Positions 53,401 to 63,041 of a stretch of DNA of 64,000 nt are shown here, in pieces. The DNA is taken from NCBI RefSeq assembly GCF_014652935.1, contig NZ_BMZT01000004.1, positions 186,001-250,000 of the forward strand, given 5' to 3'. The stretch is from Luteimonas padinae. Its GTDB lineage: Bacteria; Pseudomonadota; Gammaproteobacteria; Xanthomonadales; Xanthomonadaceae. A model generated the notes under the pieces. It did not search any database. It was not told the DNA's origin and saw nothing but the letters and a program-made list of their open reading frames with translations. A program made the translations under genes and the position numbers. Position 1 is the stretch's first letter. Every line of letters starts with the position of its first letter.

Positions 53401-54267
53401 TCAGTCGCCGGCCACCGGCTTCGACCTGGACGGCCGGGACGTGGACGCGCGCCTGGCAGGTTTCGCCGTCTTCGCCACCTTGCCGCCGTCAGTCGCCGGG
53501 CTGGCGGCCTCGGGCTTCGACTTCGCGTCCGGCGACTGCCGGCGACCGCGGCCGCGCCGGCTGCGCACCTCGATCACCTGCCCCTGCCGGCGCACTTCGA
53601 ACAGGCCGATGGCCTCGATCAGGTCGCTGAGCTTGCGGTAGCCATGGTTGCGCGAGTCGAACGAGCCCTGGTTGCCGATGTGGCTGCCGACCGCGCCCAG
53701 CTTCGACCAGCCGTCCTCGCCCTGGGTGGCGTCGATCGCGCCGCGCAGCAGGCGCACGAGGTCGGCGTCGTGCTGCAGCTGCGCCGGCGACGGCGCATCG
53801 GCCGGCGCGCTGTCGTCGTCGCCGTCCGGTTCGCCCAGCTTCTCGAGGTACAGGAAGGTCGAGCACGCGCGCACGAAGGGCTGCGGCGTCTTCTCCTGGC
53901 CGAAGCCGTAGACCGCCACGCCGTCGTTGCGCAGGCGCATCACCAGCGGGGTGAAGTCGGCGTCGGACGAGACGATGGCGAAGCCGTCGAGGTTGCCCGC
54001 GTACAGCAGGTCCATGGCGTCGATCACCATCGCCATGTCGGACGCGTTCTTGCCGCTGGTGTAGGCGAACTGCTGGATCGGCCGGATCGCCCAGGTGTGC
54101 AGGCATTTTTCCCAGCCCACCAGGTGTTGGCTTTTCCAGTTGCCATAGGCGCGGCGCACGTTGGCGACGCCGTGCCGCGCGATTTCGGCGAGGATCACCT
54201 CGATCTTCGACGCCGGGGCGTTGTCGGCGTCGATCAGCAGGGCGATGCGCTTCTCGGTGTCGGCCAT
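53401..54267 (-). CDS. NYN-domain (LabA/PIN-like) protein with OST-HTH/LOTUS domain
   Basis: 288 residues from MADTEKRIALLIDADNAPAS. The NYN ribonuclease-type domain (1-150) has the acidic residues of LLIDADN, GKNASDMAMVIDAMDLLY and IVSSDADFTPLVMRLR. A LOTUS-like domain at ~180-240 follows (LLRGAIDATQGEDGWSKLGAVGSHIGNQG, NHGYRKLSDLIEAIGLFEV). The C-terminal ~45 residues are basic low-complexity. Presumed RNase or RNA-binding protein; convergent with priA. Confidence 0.88.
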   Translation of the reverse strand: MADTEKRIALLIDADNAPASKIEVILAEIARHGVANVRRAYGNWKSQHLVGWEKCLHTWAIRPIQQFAYTSGKNASDMAMVIDAMDLLYAGNLDGFAIVSSDADFTPLVMRLRNDGVAVYGFGQEKTPQPFVRACSTFLYLEKLGEPDGDDDSAPADAPSPAQLQHDADLVRLLRGAIDATQGEDGWSKLGAVGSHIGNQGSFDSRNHGYRKLSDLIEAIGLFEVRRQGQVIEVRSRRGRGRRQSPDAKSKPEAASPATDGGKVAKTAKPARRASTSRPSRSKPVAGD

Positions 54268-54412
54268 GCGGCTGGATCCTTCCGGGCGCCGCGTCGGCGC
54301 GATGCGCGCACAATAGCGCAGCGTTCGGATACCTTGTGCACGGCAGGCCGGCCACCGCGGCACGCGCCCAGGCCAGCACTTCCGCATTCCCATATCCGGC
54401 AGCCCGCAACGC

Positions 54413-55222
54413 ATGATCGAGATCGCCAGCACCAACGTCCTCGTCGCGCTGCTGGTCACCACGGCGGCCGGCCTGGCCACCGGCGTCGGCGGCCTGCTGG
54501 TGTTCACCCAGAAGCAGCCCAATGCGCGCCTGCTCGCCTTCGGCCTCGCCTTCGCCGGCGGCGCGATGGTCTACGTCTCGCTGTCGGAGATCCTCAACAA
54601 GTCGATCGCTTCCTTCAGCCAGGGCTATGGCGACCGCATGGGCTTCAGCCTCGGCACGTTTGCCTTCCTGTGCGGCGTCGGCCTGATCATGCTGGTCGAC
54701 CGCCTGGTGCCCAACCCGCATGAGCGGCTGGAGGTCGACGACCCCTTCTTCCGCGAGCACAACGCCGCCTACATCAAGCGCGTCGGCCTGCTGACCGCGC
54801 TGGCGATCACCGTGCACAACTTCCCCGAGGGCCTGGCCACCTTCTTCGCCACGCTCGAGAACCCGGGCGTCGGCATGCCGTTGGCCTTCGCCATCGCCAT
54901 CCACAACGTGCCCGAAGGCATCGCGATCGCGGTGCCGGTGTACTTCGCCACCCACAACAGGGCCTATGCCTTCGGCGCCTGCCTGCTGTCGGGCCTGGCC
55001 GAACCGCTCGGCGCGATCATCGGCTATGCGCTGCTGCGGCCGTGGATGTCGGACGCGGTGTTCGGCAGCGTCTTCGGCATCATCGCGGGGGTGATGGTGT
55101 TCCTGGCCCTGGACGAACTGCTGCCGGCGGCCAAGCGCTACGCGCGCGGGCACGAGACCGTCTACGGGCTGGTCAGCGGCATGGGCGTGCTCGCCGTCAG
55201 CCTGGTGCTGTTCAAGTGGTGA
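54413..55222 (+). CDS. zupT: ZIP-family zinc transporter ZupT
   Basis: 269 residues, eight TM helices. Broad-range divalent-metal uptake. The paired metal-site motifs are ITVHNFPEGLATFFA (TM4) and AIHNVPEGIAIAVPVYF (TM5). N-terminal LATGVGGLLVF and the VYVSLSEILNKSIASF segment are ZupT-type. Followed by a terminator shared with convergent rpoH. Confidence 0.95.
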   Translation: MIEIASTNVLVALLVTTAAGLATGVGGLLVFTQKQPNARLLAFGLAFAGGAMVYVSLSEILNKSIASFSQGYGDRMGFSLGTFAFLCGVGLIMLVDRLVPNPHERLEVDDPFFREHNAAYIKRVGLLTALAITVHNFPEGLATFFATLENPGVGMPLAFAIAIHNVPEGIAIAVPVYFATHNRAYAFGACLLSGLAEPLGAIIGYALLRPWMSDAVFGSVFGIIAGVMVFLALDELLPAAKRYARGHETVYGLVSGMGVLAVSLVLFKW

Positions 55223-55266
55223 ACAGCGCTGACGCCCGCGCGCGGCCGCTCCCGGAATAAAGAAGA

Positions 55267-55288
55267 ACGGCCCGGTCTCCCGGGCCGT
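55267..55288. terminator. bidirectional terminator between zupT and rpoH
   Basis: 9-bp perfect stem ACGGCCCGG / CCGGGCCGT, loop TCTC. On the minus strand the following TCTTCTTTATTCC is T-rich, so it serves rpoH best. Confidence 0.8.
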
Positions 55289-55311
55289 CCGCCGTCGCGC
55301 GCAGCGCGCGA

Positions 55312-56190
<879 letters not shown>

Positions 56191-56291
56191 GTCGATGATT
56201 CTAGCAGTGGCTCCGTGAGACCGAGGGCAGGCCGGGAAGTTCCGTAATGTTCCATTAATGAAACAAGCAAGGACAACCAGCCGCCAGAATT

Positions 56292-56990
56292 CTACAGAAG
56301 ACCAACCCCACGACGTCCTCGCCGCTCGAGCGCCCAGCGATACAGAGCAAGGTCGCCGACATGGTGGCGTTCGATCCGGGCCCGCAGTCCCGGATCGACC
56401 GGATAGGCCTCGCCTCCGCGCTCCGCGTTCACCAGCGCGGTCGACGCGACCGCCTCGCCGCCGATGCGCGGAGCCAGCCAGCCCAGGTCCTCGTCGTAGT
56501 GCTCGGTGATGCCGATGAAGTCGAAGCGCTCCGGATCCACCCCCCACAGGTACTGCCGGTAGACGTTGCGCATCTCGGGGCCCAGCGCGAAGCGCTCGAA
56601 CGACCAGCGCTCGCGCAGCATCCGGTTGCGCAGCGGCTGGGCGGGATCGCGGCCGTCGTAGTCGCGCAGCCAGAACGCGTAGTGCGAGGCCAGGCGCTGC
56701 ACCGGCTCGCGCATCCAGGTGATCCACAGCGCAGGGCGCGCGCCCAGCGCGAGCCGGTACTTCAACGCCAGGAAATGACCGTGGATGCAGGTGGCCTCCG
56801 GCAGCCGCCCGCGCAAGGCCAGGCCCGCCCGCAGCGCGTGCCGGCGACGCGTCCAGGCACCGTGCTGCATCGGCAGGTCGGCGTAGTCGTCGCGGTAGCC
56901 GGCGCCATGGGCGGCGCGCAGCGTGTCGGAAAAGCTGGTCCCCGCGGTCTTCGGCAGGTGGAGCGATATAAGAAGCGGTGGCCGGCTCAC
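56292..56990 (-). CDS. sulfotransferase family protein
   Basis: 232 residues from GTG 56990 (GTGA overlap with the ung stop). The PAPS 5'-phosphate loop is [16 protein letters not shown] near the N-terminus, with a later 3'-phosphate region [20 protein letters not shown]. Resembles Sulfotransfer_2/carbohydrate sulfotransferases. Translationally coupled to ung, an unusual partner. Could sulfate an envelope glycan; substrate not predictable. Confidence 0.82.
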   Translation of the reverse strand: MSRPPLLISLHLPKTAGTSFSDTLRAAHGAGYRDDYADLPMQHGAWTRRRHALRAGLALRGRLPEATCIHGHFLALKYRLALGARPALWITWMREPVQRLASHYAFWLRDYDGRDPAQPLRNRMLRERWSFERFALGPEMRNVYRQYLWGVDPERFDFIGITEHYDEDLGWLAPRIGGEAVASTALVNAERGGEAYPVDPGLRARIERHHVGDLALYRWALERRGRRGVGLL

Positions 56991-57700
56991 TGCGGCTCCA
57001 GCCCCGACAGCGGCGGCAGCGACCAGTCGACCGGGCCGCCTCCGCGGCGGGCCAGGTAATCGTTGGCGGCGGAGAAGTGCCCGCAGCCCAGGAAACCACG
57101 GTGCGCGGACAGCGGCGAGGGATGGGTGCTGCGCAGCACGCGATGGCGCTGCGGGTCGATCACCTTGCCCTTGGCCTGGGCATAGCTGCCCCAGAGCATG
57201 AAGACCAGGCCCTCGCGCTCGCGGTTGAGCACCTCGACGACGTGGTCGGTGAAGCCCTCCCAGCCCTTGCCCTGGTGCGAGCCGGCGCGGCCTTCCTCCA
57301 CGGTCAGCACCGCGTTGAGCAACAGCACCCCGCGCCGCGCCCAGGGCAGCAGGCAGCCATGGTCGGGGCGGGCGATGCCGAGGTCGCGCTGGATCTCCTT
57401 GAAGATGTTGTCCAGCGAGGGCGGCACGCGCACGCCCGGGCGCACCGAGAAGCTCAGCCCGTGCGCCTGCCCCGCACCGTGGTAGGGATCCTGGCCAAGG
57501 ACCACGACGCGCACCTGCTCGAACGGCGTGGCATCGAAGGCGGCGAAGATGTCCGGGCCGGGCGGGAAGATCCGCGCGCCTGCGGCCTGGCGCGCGCGCA
57601 GGAAGGCCGACAGCGCCTGCATGTCCTCGCGCTCGAACCAGTCCCCGACCCTGGCCTTCCAGGACGCTTCCATGCGGACCCGGTCGAGCGCACCGCTCAC
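56987..57700 (-). CDS. ung: uracil-DNA glycosylase, family 1
   Basis: 237 residues (E. coli 229) from GTG 57700, which overlaps the response-regulator stop (GTGA). An ATG ten codons in (57673) is possible. Water-activating GQDPYHG loop ([20 protein letters not shown]), uracil-binding LLLNAVLTV, and the Leu-intercalation loop [11 protein letters not shown]. Removes uracil from DNA. Confidence 0.96.
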   Translation of the reverse strand: MSGALDRVRMEASWKARVGDWFEREDMQALSAFLRARQAAGARIFPPGPDIFAAFDATPFEQVRVVVLGQDPYHGAGQAHGLSFSVRPGVRVPPSLDNIFKEIQRDLGIARPDHGCLLPWARRGVLLLNAVLTVEEGRAGSHQGKGWEGFTDHVVEVLNREREGLVFMLWGSYAQAKGKVIDPQRHRVLRSTHPSPLSAHRGFLGCGHFSAANDYLARRGGGPVDWSLPPLSGLEPQ

Positions 57701-58545
57701 GCGCCAGCGCCCCCTGGCTCCGCCAGGCGCGACAGCCGCAGCTGGAACAGCACCTTGGTCACCAGCAGCCGCTCCTCGATCGGCTTGAGCACCAGGTCGT
57801 TGGCACCGTCGCGCAGCAGCGCGGCCTGGTTGGCGGGATTGGCGTCGCCGGTCATCACCAGCACCGGCAGCCGGCGCTTGGACCAGCCGAATTCCCCGCG
57901 TATGGCCTGCACCAGGTCGCCGCCGTCGAGCTCGCCCTTGAGGTAGACGTCGGTCAGCACGAGGTCGACGCCCGGCCCTTCGCCGGCGGCGAGGTTCCCG
58001 TGCAGGACCTCCAGCGCCGCCTCGACGCTGGTCACGTGCACCACCTCCATCTGCTGCGCCTTGAGCATGCGCGAGGTGGCGAGCGCGACGGTGCGGCTGT
58101 CCTCGACGTAGAGCACGCGCGCACCCGGGATCGGCGCCGGCTGCACGTAGCCGCGGATGAACTCGGCCAGCGCGCGGTGGCCGTGCGACTTGTCGAAGTA
58201 GTCGGTGACGTCGTCGCTGAAGTGGCGGCCCTCGAGGTGCTCCTGCGCGGTGCCCGAGATCACGATCACCGGCACGTAGCGCTGGCCGGCGGTCGCCCGC
58301 ACGGCCTGGGCCAGCTGCTGGCCATCGCCGTCGGGCAGCACCAGCGAGGTGGTGGCGAGGTCGATGGGCGCGGCGGCCAGCGCGGCATGGGCTTCGGCCA
58401 GCCCGGCGCAGGCGACGATGTCGGCGCCCGGCAGCTGCGCCTTGAGCACGTCCACGATCAGCTTGCGCACCAGGCGCGAGCCGTCGGCGACCATGATCCG
58501 CGGCGCAGCGCCCTCGAGGTGCCGGATATCGGTCGCCCCGGACAC
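57697..58545 (-). CDS. response regulator with two receiver domains, first one degenerate
   Basis: 282 residues from GTG 58545 (GGAG 8 nt upstream). Domain 1 (~15-125) has the REC scaffold, but the phospho-acceptor position in [15 protein letters not shown] is Ser67 instead of Asp; the conserved Lys (FDKS, K119) remains. Domain 2 (~142-265) is intact: acid pair VEDSR, phospho-acceptor D199 in [23 protein letters not shown] and the Lys in LVLKP. No output domain, so it probably works through protein contacts or as a phosphate sink. Same-strand neighbours are ftsX upstream-side and ung. Confidence 0.88.
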   Translation of the reverse strand: MSGATDIRHLEGAAPRIMVADGSRLVRKLIVDVLKAQLPGADIVACAGLAEAHAALAAAPIDLATTSLVLPDGDGQQLAQAVRATAGQRYVPVIVISGTAQEHLEGRHFSDDVTDYFDKSHGHRALAEFIRGYVQPAPIPGARVLYVEDSRTVALATSRMLKAQQMEVVHVTSVEAALEVLHGNLAAGEGPGVDLVLTDVYLKGELDGGDLVQAIRGEFGWSKRRLPVLVMTGDANPANQAALLRDGANDLVLKPIEERLLVTKVLFQLRLSRLAEPGGAGA

Positions 58546-58547
58546 GC

Positions 58548-59495
58548 TCAGGTCTCCGTGGGTCGCGTCTGGCGCAGGAAGTGCCCGGTGACCGCGCCCG
58601 CGCCGAGCCAGCCGAGCACGGTGGCGCCGGCGATCACCGCCAGTGCCTGGCGCGGCGGGAAGCCCTGCAGGGCGAAGCTGCTGCCGTAGCTCGCGGCCAG
58701 TTCGGCCAGCGGCGCCCGCAGCGCGGCCCCGGCGGCGGTCAGCAGGGCGAGCGCGAGCGCGCCGGCGCCCAGCCCGTACCAGGCGCCGAGGTAGAGGAAG
58801 GGACGGCGGATGAAGCCGTCGCTGGCGCCGAGCAGCTGCAGCACGCCCAGCTCCTCGCGCCGCGACTGGATGTCCAGGCGCACGGTGTTGCCGACCACCA
58901 GCAGCGCACCCAGGCCCAGCAGCGCCGCCAGCACCCAGGCCACGCGGCCGCCGAAGCGCAGCCAGCCGTCCAGGCGCTGGCGCCAGACCGCGTCGTGCTG
59001 CACCAGCTCCGCTTCGGGCAGGGTGCGCAGCGAGTCGGCCAGCAGGGCCTCGTCGCCGGCCGGGGTCACCACCAGTACGTGCGGCAGCGGGTTCTCGCCC
59101 AGCGCATCGATGGCCTCGTCGAGGCCGCTGCGTTCGCGCAGCTCCTCCAGGCCCTGCGCCGGCGTGCGGTGCTCGACGTCGCCGATGTCGGCGCGCGCAC
59201 GCAGCTCGTCCGCGAGCCCGGCGACGCGGGTCTCATCGGTGGCCTGGTGCAGGAACACGGTGAGCTGGCGGGACGCCTGCACGTCGCCGGCGAAGCGCTC
59301 GACGTTCGACAGCACCAGCCACAGGCCCAGCGGCAGCGCCAGGGCCACCGCCATCACGCCGATGGTGAGCACGGTCGACCATGGGCGGCGGAACAGGCGG
59401 CCGAGGCTCGCCACGACGCTGTAGGCGTGGTGGTCGATCCAGGCGCCCGGGCGCGAACGCGACGCCGGCCTGGCGCGTGCGATGGGCTCATTCAT
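58548..59495 (-). CDS. ftsX: cell-division ABC transporter permease
   Basis: 315 residues. Starts [10 protein letters not shown] with GGAGG inside ftsE about 9 nt upstream; overlaps ftsE by 8 bp. Four TM helices: one after residue 40 ([22 protein letters not shown]), a large periplasmic loop (about 70-190) that binds amidase activators, and three more at the C-terminal end. Works with FtsE in septal peptidoglycan hydrolysis. Confidence 0.94.
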   Translation of the reverse strand: MNEPIARARPASRSRPGAWIDHHAYSVVASLGRLFRRPWSTVLTIGVMAVALALPLGLWLVLSNVERFAGDVQASRQLTVFLHQATDETRVAGLADELRARADIGDVEHRTPAQGLEELRERSGLDEAIDALGENPLPHVLVVTPAGDEALLADSLRTLPEAELVQHDAVWRQRLDGWLRFGGRVAWVLAALLGLGALLVVGNTVRLDIQSRREELGVLQLLGASDGFIRRPFLYLGAWYGLGAGALALALLTAAGAALRAPLAELAASYGSSFALQGFPPRQALAVIAGATVLGWLGAGAVTGHFLRQTRPTET

Positions 59496-60180
59496 CGGCC
59501 AGGTCCTCCGGCGCGATGTCGTCGGCCAGCTGGCCATGGTCGAGCACCAGCACGCGCTTGCGCATGCGCTTGACCAGGCCGAGGTCGTGGCTGGCCACGA
59601 GCACGCTGGTGCCCTGCTCCGGCAGCGAGGCGAACAGCGCCATGATCTCGGCGGCGAGCGTGGGGTCGAGGTTGCCGGTGGGCTCGTCGGCCACCAGCAG
59701 CCGCGGCTCGGCGACGACGGCGCGCGCGATGCCGACGCGCTGCTGTTCGCCGGCCGACAGCGCGCCCGGCAGCGCGTTGCCGCGCGCGCCCAGGCCAAGG
59801 CGCTCGAGCACCGGGCGCACGCGCCGCCCGGCTTCGCCGCGGCGCATGCCGCGCAGCACAAGCGGCAGCGCGACGTTGTCGTGCACGCTGCGGTCGGCCA
59901 GCAGGCGATGGTCCTGGAACACGACGCCGACCTCGCGGCGGTGCATCGCCACCCGGCCGCCGCGGACCTTGAGCAGGTTGCGCTCGCCGAACAGCACCGC
60001 GCCGCGGTTGGGGCGCTCGGAGAGGTGGATCAGCCGCAGCAGCGTGCTCTTGCCCGCCCCGGAATGGCCGGTGACGAAGAGCATCTCGCCGGCATCGACG
60101 CTGAAGCTCACGTCCTGCAGCGCGACGTGCCCGCCCGGATACTGCTTGCAGACATTGTCGAAGCGCAGGACCGGCGGCAT
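59488..60180 (-). CDS. ftsE: cell-division ATP-binding protein
   Basis: 230 residues (E. coli 222). ABC ATPase: Walker A VTGHSGAGKSTLLRL, Q-loop VVFQDHRLL, signature LSAGEQQRVGIARAVVAE and Walker B LLVADEPTGNLDPT, His-loop VASHDLGLV. Forms FtsEX with the next gene. Confidence 0.96.
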   Translation of the reverse strand: MPPVLRFDNVCKQYPGGHVALQDVSFSVDAGEMLFVTGHSGAGKSTLLRLIHLSERPNRGAVLFGERNLLKVRGGRVAMHRREVGVVFQDHRLLADRSVHDNVALPLVLRGMRRGEAGRRVRPVLERLGLGARGNALPGALSAGEQQRVGIARAVVAEPRLLVADEPTGNLDPTLAAEIMALFASLPEQGTSVLVASHDLGLVKRMRKRVLVLDHGQLADDIAPEDLADE

Positions 60181-60311
60181 CGCGGGGGCTCGTGTCAGGG
60201 GGAAGCGTGAGTATCGCCCGGTGGGGACGATCGAACCAGACGCGGGCCCGGTCCGCGCCCGGGTGGACAGCAGCGGGCTCCGGTTGCCGCCACGGCGCTT
60301 CGCGCATGGGG

Positions 60312-60336
60312 CACCGCCGCCTCTTCAGCGGCGGTG
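60312..60336 (-). terminator. stem-loop downstream of rhlB
   Basis: 9-bp stem CACCGCCGC / GCGGCGGTG, loop 7 nt, 17 bp after the rhlB stop. No T-run on either side. Confidence 0.45.
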
Positions 60337-60352
60337 GCCATGCTCGCGCCGG

Positions 60353-62128
60353 TCAGTGCTGCGAACGCGGCGCGCGGGTGACCAGCTTGCGCAGGCCCTG
60401 GCCGATGCGGCCGAACAGCGACGGCGACTTCTCCTGCGCGGGCGCGGCGGGCTGGGCCGCCGGCTGCGGCTTCGGCGCGCGGGGTTCACGCGGGGGACGG
60501 GGCGCCCGCGGCTGTCCGCCGGCCTCGGCGCGCGGCTGCTGGCCGTCCTGCGCCGGCTGGCCTTCGCCATTGACGCGGCGGCCGCCGCGACGGCGGCGAC
60601 GCTTGCGCGGTGCGCGCTCGCCTTCGGCAGCCGGGACGGCGGCAGCGGAGCCGGGCGCGGCGGGCGTGGCGGCCGCACCGTCGACCGCTTGGGCATCCTC
60701 GACGGCCACGCCTTCCACAGCCGCAGCTTCGGGGCGCGGCGCACGCGGCTTGCGCGGACCACGCTCGCGGCGGGCTTCGCCGGAACCTTCGCTGCGCGGA
60801 CCGCGCGAGCGGCCACCGCCACCCTCGCGACGGCCACCGCCGCGGCGGGCCTCGTCGGCGGCGCGCTGCTCGCGCGCCTCGCGGAAGATCTCGCTGACGC
60901 TCTCGCCCTCGGCGGGATCGACCTCCACGCCTTCGCGCGGCTTGCGCGGCAGCGCGGTCAGCAGTTCCGGCGTCACCGGCTCGGACGGGATCTTCTGCTC
61001 GATGTAGGCCTCGATGTCCGGCAGGCCGATCGCGTAGCGCTCGCAGGCGAAGCTGATCGCGTCGCCCTCCTCGCCCAGGCGCGCGGTGCGGCCGATGCGG
61101 TGGACATAGTCCTCGGCATCGAAGGGCAGGTCGTAGTTGTAGACGTACTTCACGCCGTCGATGTGCAGGCCGCGGGCGGCGACGTCGGTGGCGACCAGGA
61201 TCTCGAGCTGGCCGGCCTGGAACTTCTTCAGCAGGCTCTCGCGCTTCTTCTGCGGCACGTCGCCGGACAGCACGCCGACGCGGTAGCCGGCGCGCTCCAG
61301 CGCCCGCGCCACGCGCTCGACGAACACCTTGGTGTTGACGAACACCATCGTGCGCGCGCCCTCGCCGCGGGACAGCAGGCCCAGCAGCAGCGGCAGCTTC
61401 TCCTCGTCGGCGGGGTAATAGAGCTTCTGGCGCACGCGCGCTGCAGTGATGGTCTCGGTCTCGACCACCAGCTTCTGCGGCTCGTTCATGTGCTCGTAGG
61501 CGAGCTCGAGCGCGCGGTGGCTGAGCGTGGCCGAGAACAGCAGGGTCTGGCGCTCGGTGCGCACCGGCATGCGGCGCAGCAGGAAGCGGATGTCCTTGAT
61601 GAAGCCGAGGTCGAACATGCGGTCGGCCTCGTCGAGCACGCAGACCTCGCAGGCATGCAGGCTCACCACCTTGTGCTGCTTGACGTAGTCGATCAGGCGG
61701 CCCGGGGTGGCGATGATGACGTCCACGCCCTCCTGCAGCAGCTGGCGCTGCTTGTCGTAGTCGACGCCGCCGTAGACCAGGGCGAAGCGCAGGCCGAGTT
61801 CCGGGCCGAACTTGATCGCATCCTTGTGGATCTGGATGGCGAGCTCGCGGGTGGGCGCCAGGATCAGCGCGCGCGGGTCCTCGGGCTTGCGGTCGGCCAG
61901 CGCCGGGCGCGTCAGCAGGCGGTTCACCACCGCGACCAGGAAGGCGAGCGTCTTGCCGGTGCCGGTCTGGGCCTGGCCGGCGACGTCGCCGCCGGGGAGC
62001 GCGACCGGAAGGGTCAGCGCCTGGATCGGCGTGCAGCGGGTGAAGCCGGCGGCCTCGAGGCCGGCCTGCAGGCGCGGATGGAGGTCGAAAGAAGAAAAAG
62101 TGACGTCGGTCAGTGGTTTGTCGGTCAT
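60353..62128 (-). CDS. rhlB: DEAD-box RNA helicase RhlB
   Basis: 591 residues; E. coli RhlB is ~421, so a long C-terminal extension is added. Core motifs: Q motif [59 protein letters not shown], and [17 protein letters not shown]. Residues ~400-591 are disordered, rich in Arg, Gly, Glu, Ala and Pro ([32 protein letters not shown]), probably RNA- or degradosome-binding. Divergent from trxA, the conserved enterobacterial synteny. Confidence 0.94.
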   Translation of the reverse strand: MTDKPLTDVTFSSFDLHPRLQAGLEAAGFTRCTPIQALTLPVALPGGDVAGQAQTGTGKTLAFLVAVVNRLLTRPALADRKPEDPRALILAPTRELAIQIHKDAIKFGPELGLRFALVYGGVDYDKQRQLLQEGVDVIIATPGRLIDYVKQHKVVSLHACEVCVLDEADRMFDLGFIKDIRFLLRRMPVRTERQTLLFSATLSHRALELAYEHMNEPQKLVVETETITAARVRQKLYYPADEEKLPLLLGLLSRGEGARTMVFVNTKVFVERVARALERAGYRVGVLSGDVPQKKRESLLKKFQAGQLEILVATDVAARGLHIDGVKYVYNYDLPFDAEDYVHRIGRTARLGEEGDAISFACERYAIGLPDIEAYIEQKIPSEPVTPELLTALPRKPREGVEVDPAEGESVSEIFREAREQRAADEARRGGGRREGGGGRSRGPRSEGSGEARRERGPRKPRAPRPEAAAVEGVAVEDAQAVDGAAATPAAPGSAAAVPAAEGERAPRKRRRRRGGRRVNGEGQPAQDGQQPRAEAGGQPRAPRPPREPRAPKPQPAAQPAAPAQEKSPSLFGRIGQGLRKLVTRAPRSQH

Positions 62129-62350
62129 TCGTCGGAAGTTCTGCGCGGCGTGGCGCGCTTGCGTGGAAGGCGGCAGCCAAGCAGACTGCCGTGGAGGATG
62201 TCGCGGCGGCCAGCCCCCCTTCGAAACTGACCCCCTCCGACGGGGCAGCCCCTTGAAATGGCCGCGAATCGCCCAAGTTTACCAGTTACCGCGGCCGCCA
62301 ACCGCTCCGCCCGCCGGAGCCGGGCCGGCCGCCCCACGCAGGAGATCCCC

Positions 62351-62677
62351 GTGAGCCAAGCCGTCATCCACGCCAGCGACGCCGATTTCGACGCCACCGT
62401 CCTCGCCTCCAGCGAACCGGTGCTGGTCGATTTCTGGGCGCCCTGGTGCGGCCCGTGCAGGATGATCGCCCCCGCCCTGGACGAGCTGGCCGGCGAATAC
62501 GCCGGACGCGCCAAGGTGGTGAAGATCGACATCGACCAGAACCGCGCCACCGCCCTGAAGTACCACGTGCGCTCGATCCCGATGCTGCTGCTGTTCAAGG
62601 ACGGCCAGGTCCAGGCCACCCAGATCGGCGCCGTCGGCAAGCCCGTCCTGGCGCAGATGATCGACAAGGCCCTCTGA
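62351..62677 (+). CDS. trxA: thioredoxin 1
   Basis: 108 residues from GTG 62351 (GGAG 7 nt upstream); E. coli TrxA 109. Active site W32-C33-G-P-C36 ([14 protein letters not shown]), [20 protein letters not shown] with the cis-Pro, and [14 protein letters not shown] at the end. General disulfide reductant; upstream of rho as in E. coli. Confidence 0.97.
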   Translation: MSQAVIHASDADFDATVLASSEPVLVDFWAPWCGPCRMIAPALDELAGEYAGRAKVVKIDIDQNRATALKYHVRSIPMLLLFKDGQVQATQIGAVGKPVLAQMIDKAL

Positions 62678-62689
62678 GGCCCGCACTGC

Positions 62690-62871
62690 AAAAACAACTG
62701 CAGGAACAACTCCAGGAGCAGCTGTAGGAGCAGCTACAGCTGCGACCGCATCATCACGCTGCGCACTTCCTCGGTTCTTCTGCTCCACGGGTCCTCGGCT
62801 CCCTTGGGTCCACGGGTCCTCGGGTCCGCGGGTCCTCGGGTCCTCGGGTCGCAGCTATAGCTGCTCCTACA
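62690..62871. repeat. inverted REP-like pair plus minisatellites in the trxA-rho gap
   Basis: A 25-bp sequence (TGTAGGAGCAGCTACAGCTG... at 62723-62747) recurs inverted at 62847-62871 with one mismatch. Each has an internal palindrome, AGCTACAGCT or AGCTATAGCT. Upstream, four 12-bp units at 62690-62737 decay outward: AAAAACAACTGC, AGGAACAACTCC, AGGAGCAGCTGT, AGGAGCAGCTAC. Between the inverted copies, 62790-62846 repeats GGGTCCTC-type units. Similar GTAGGAGCNGC elements are abundant REP-like repeats in xanthomonads and pseudomonads. Confidence 0.75.
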
Positions 62872-63041
62872 GCCGCTGCTGCAGGGGTTCGGGCCGCGCG
62901 GTCGCTTGCCGGCTGGCGCGGGGGATGCTAGTTTCAGCAGCACTCCGGCGCGCCCATGACGCGCCGCACCTTCTGCAACACCCCTTCAGTCCATTCGCAT
63001 GCCGCCCGCACAGGGCGCTCGCAGCTAGCGAGGTTCCGCAC

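Noticed and set aside
59381-62230. Plus-strand frame of ~950 codons opposite ftsE/rhlB
   Set aside because: Antisense shadow over conserved genes; text lacks any family motif.
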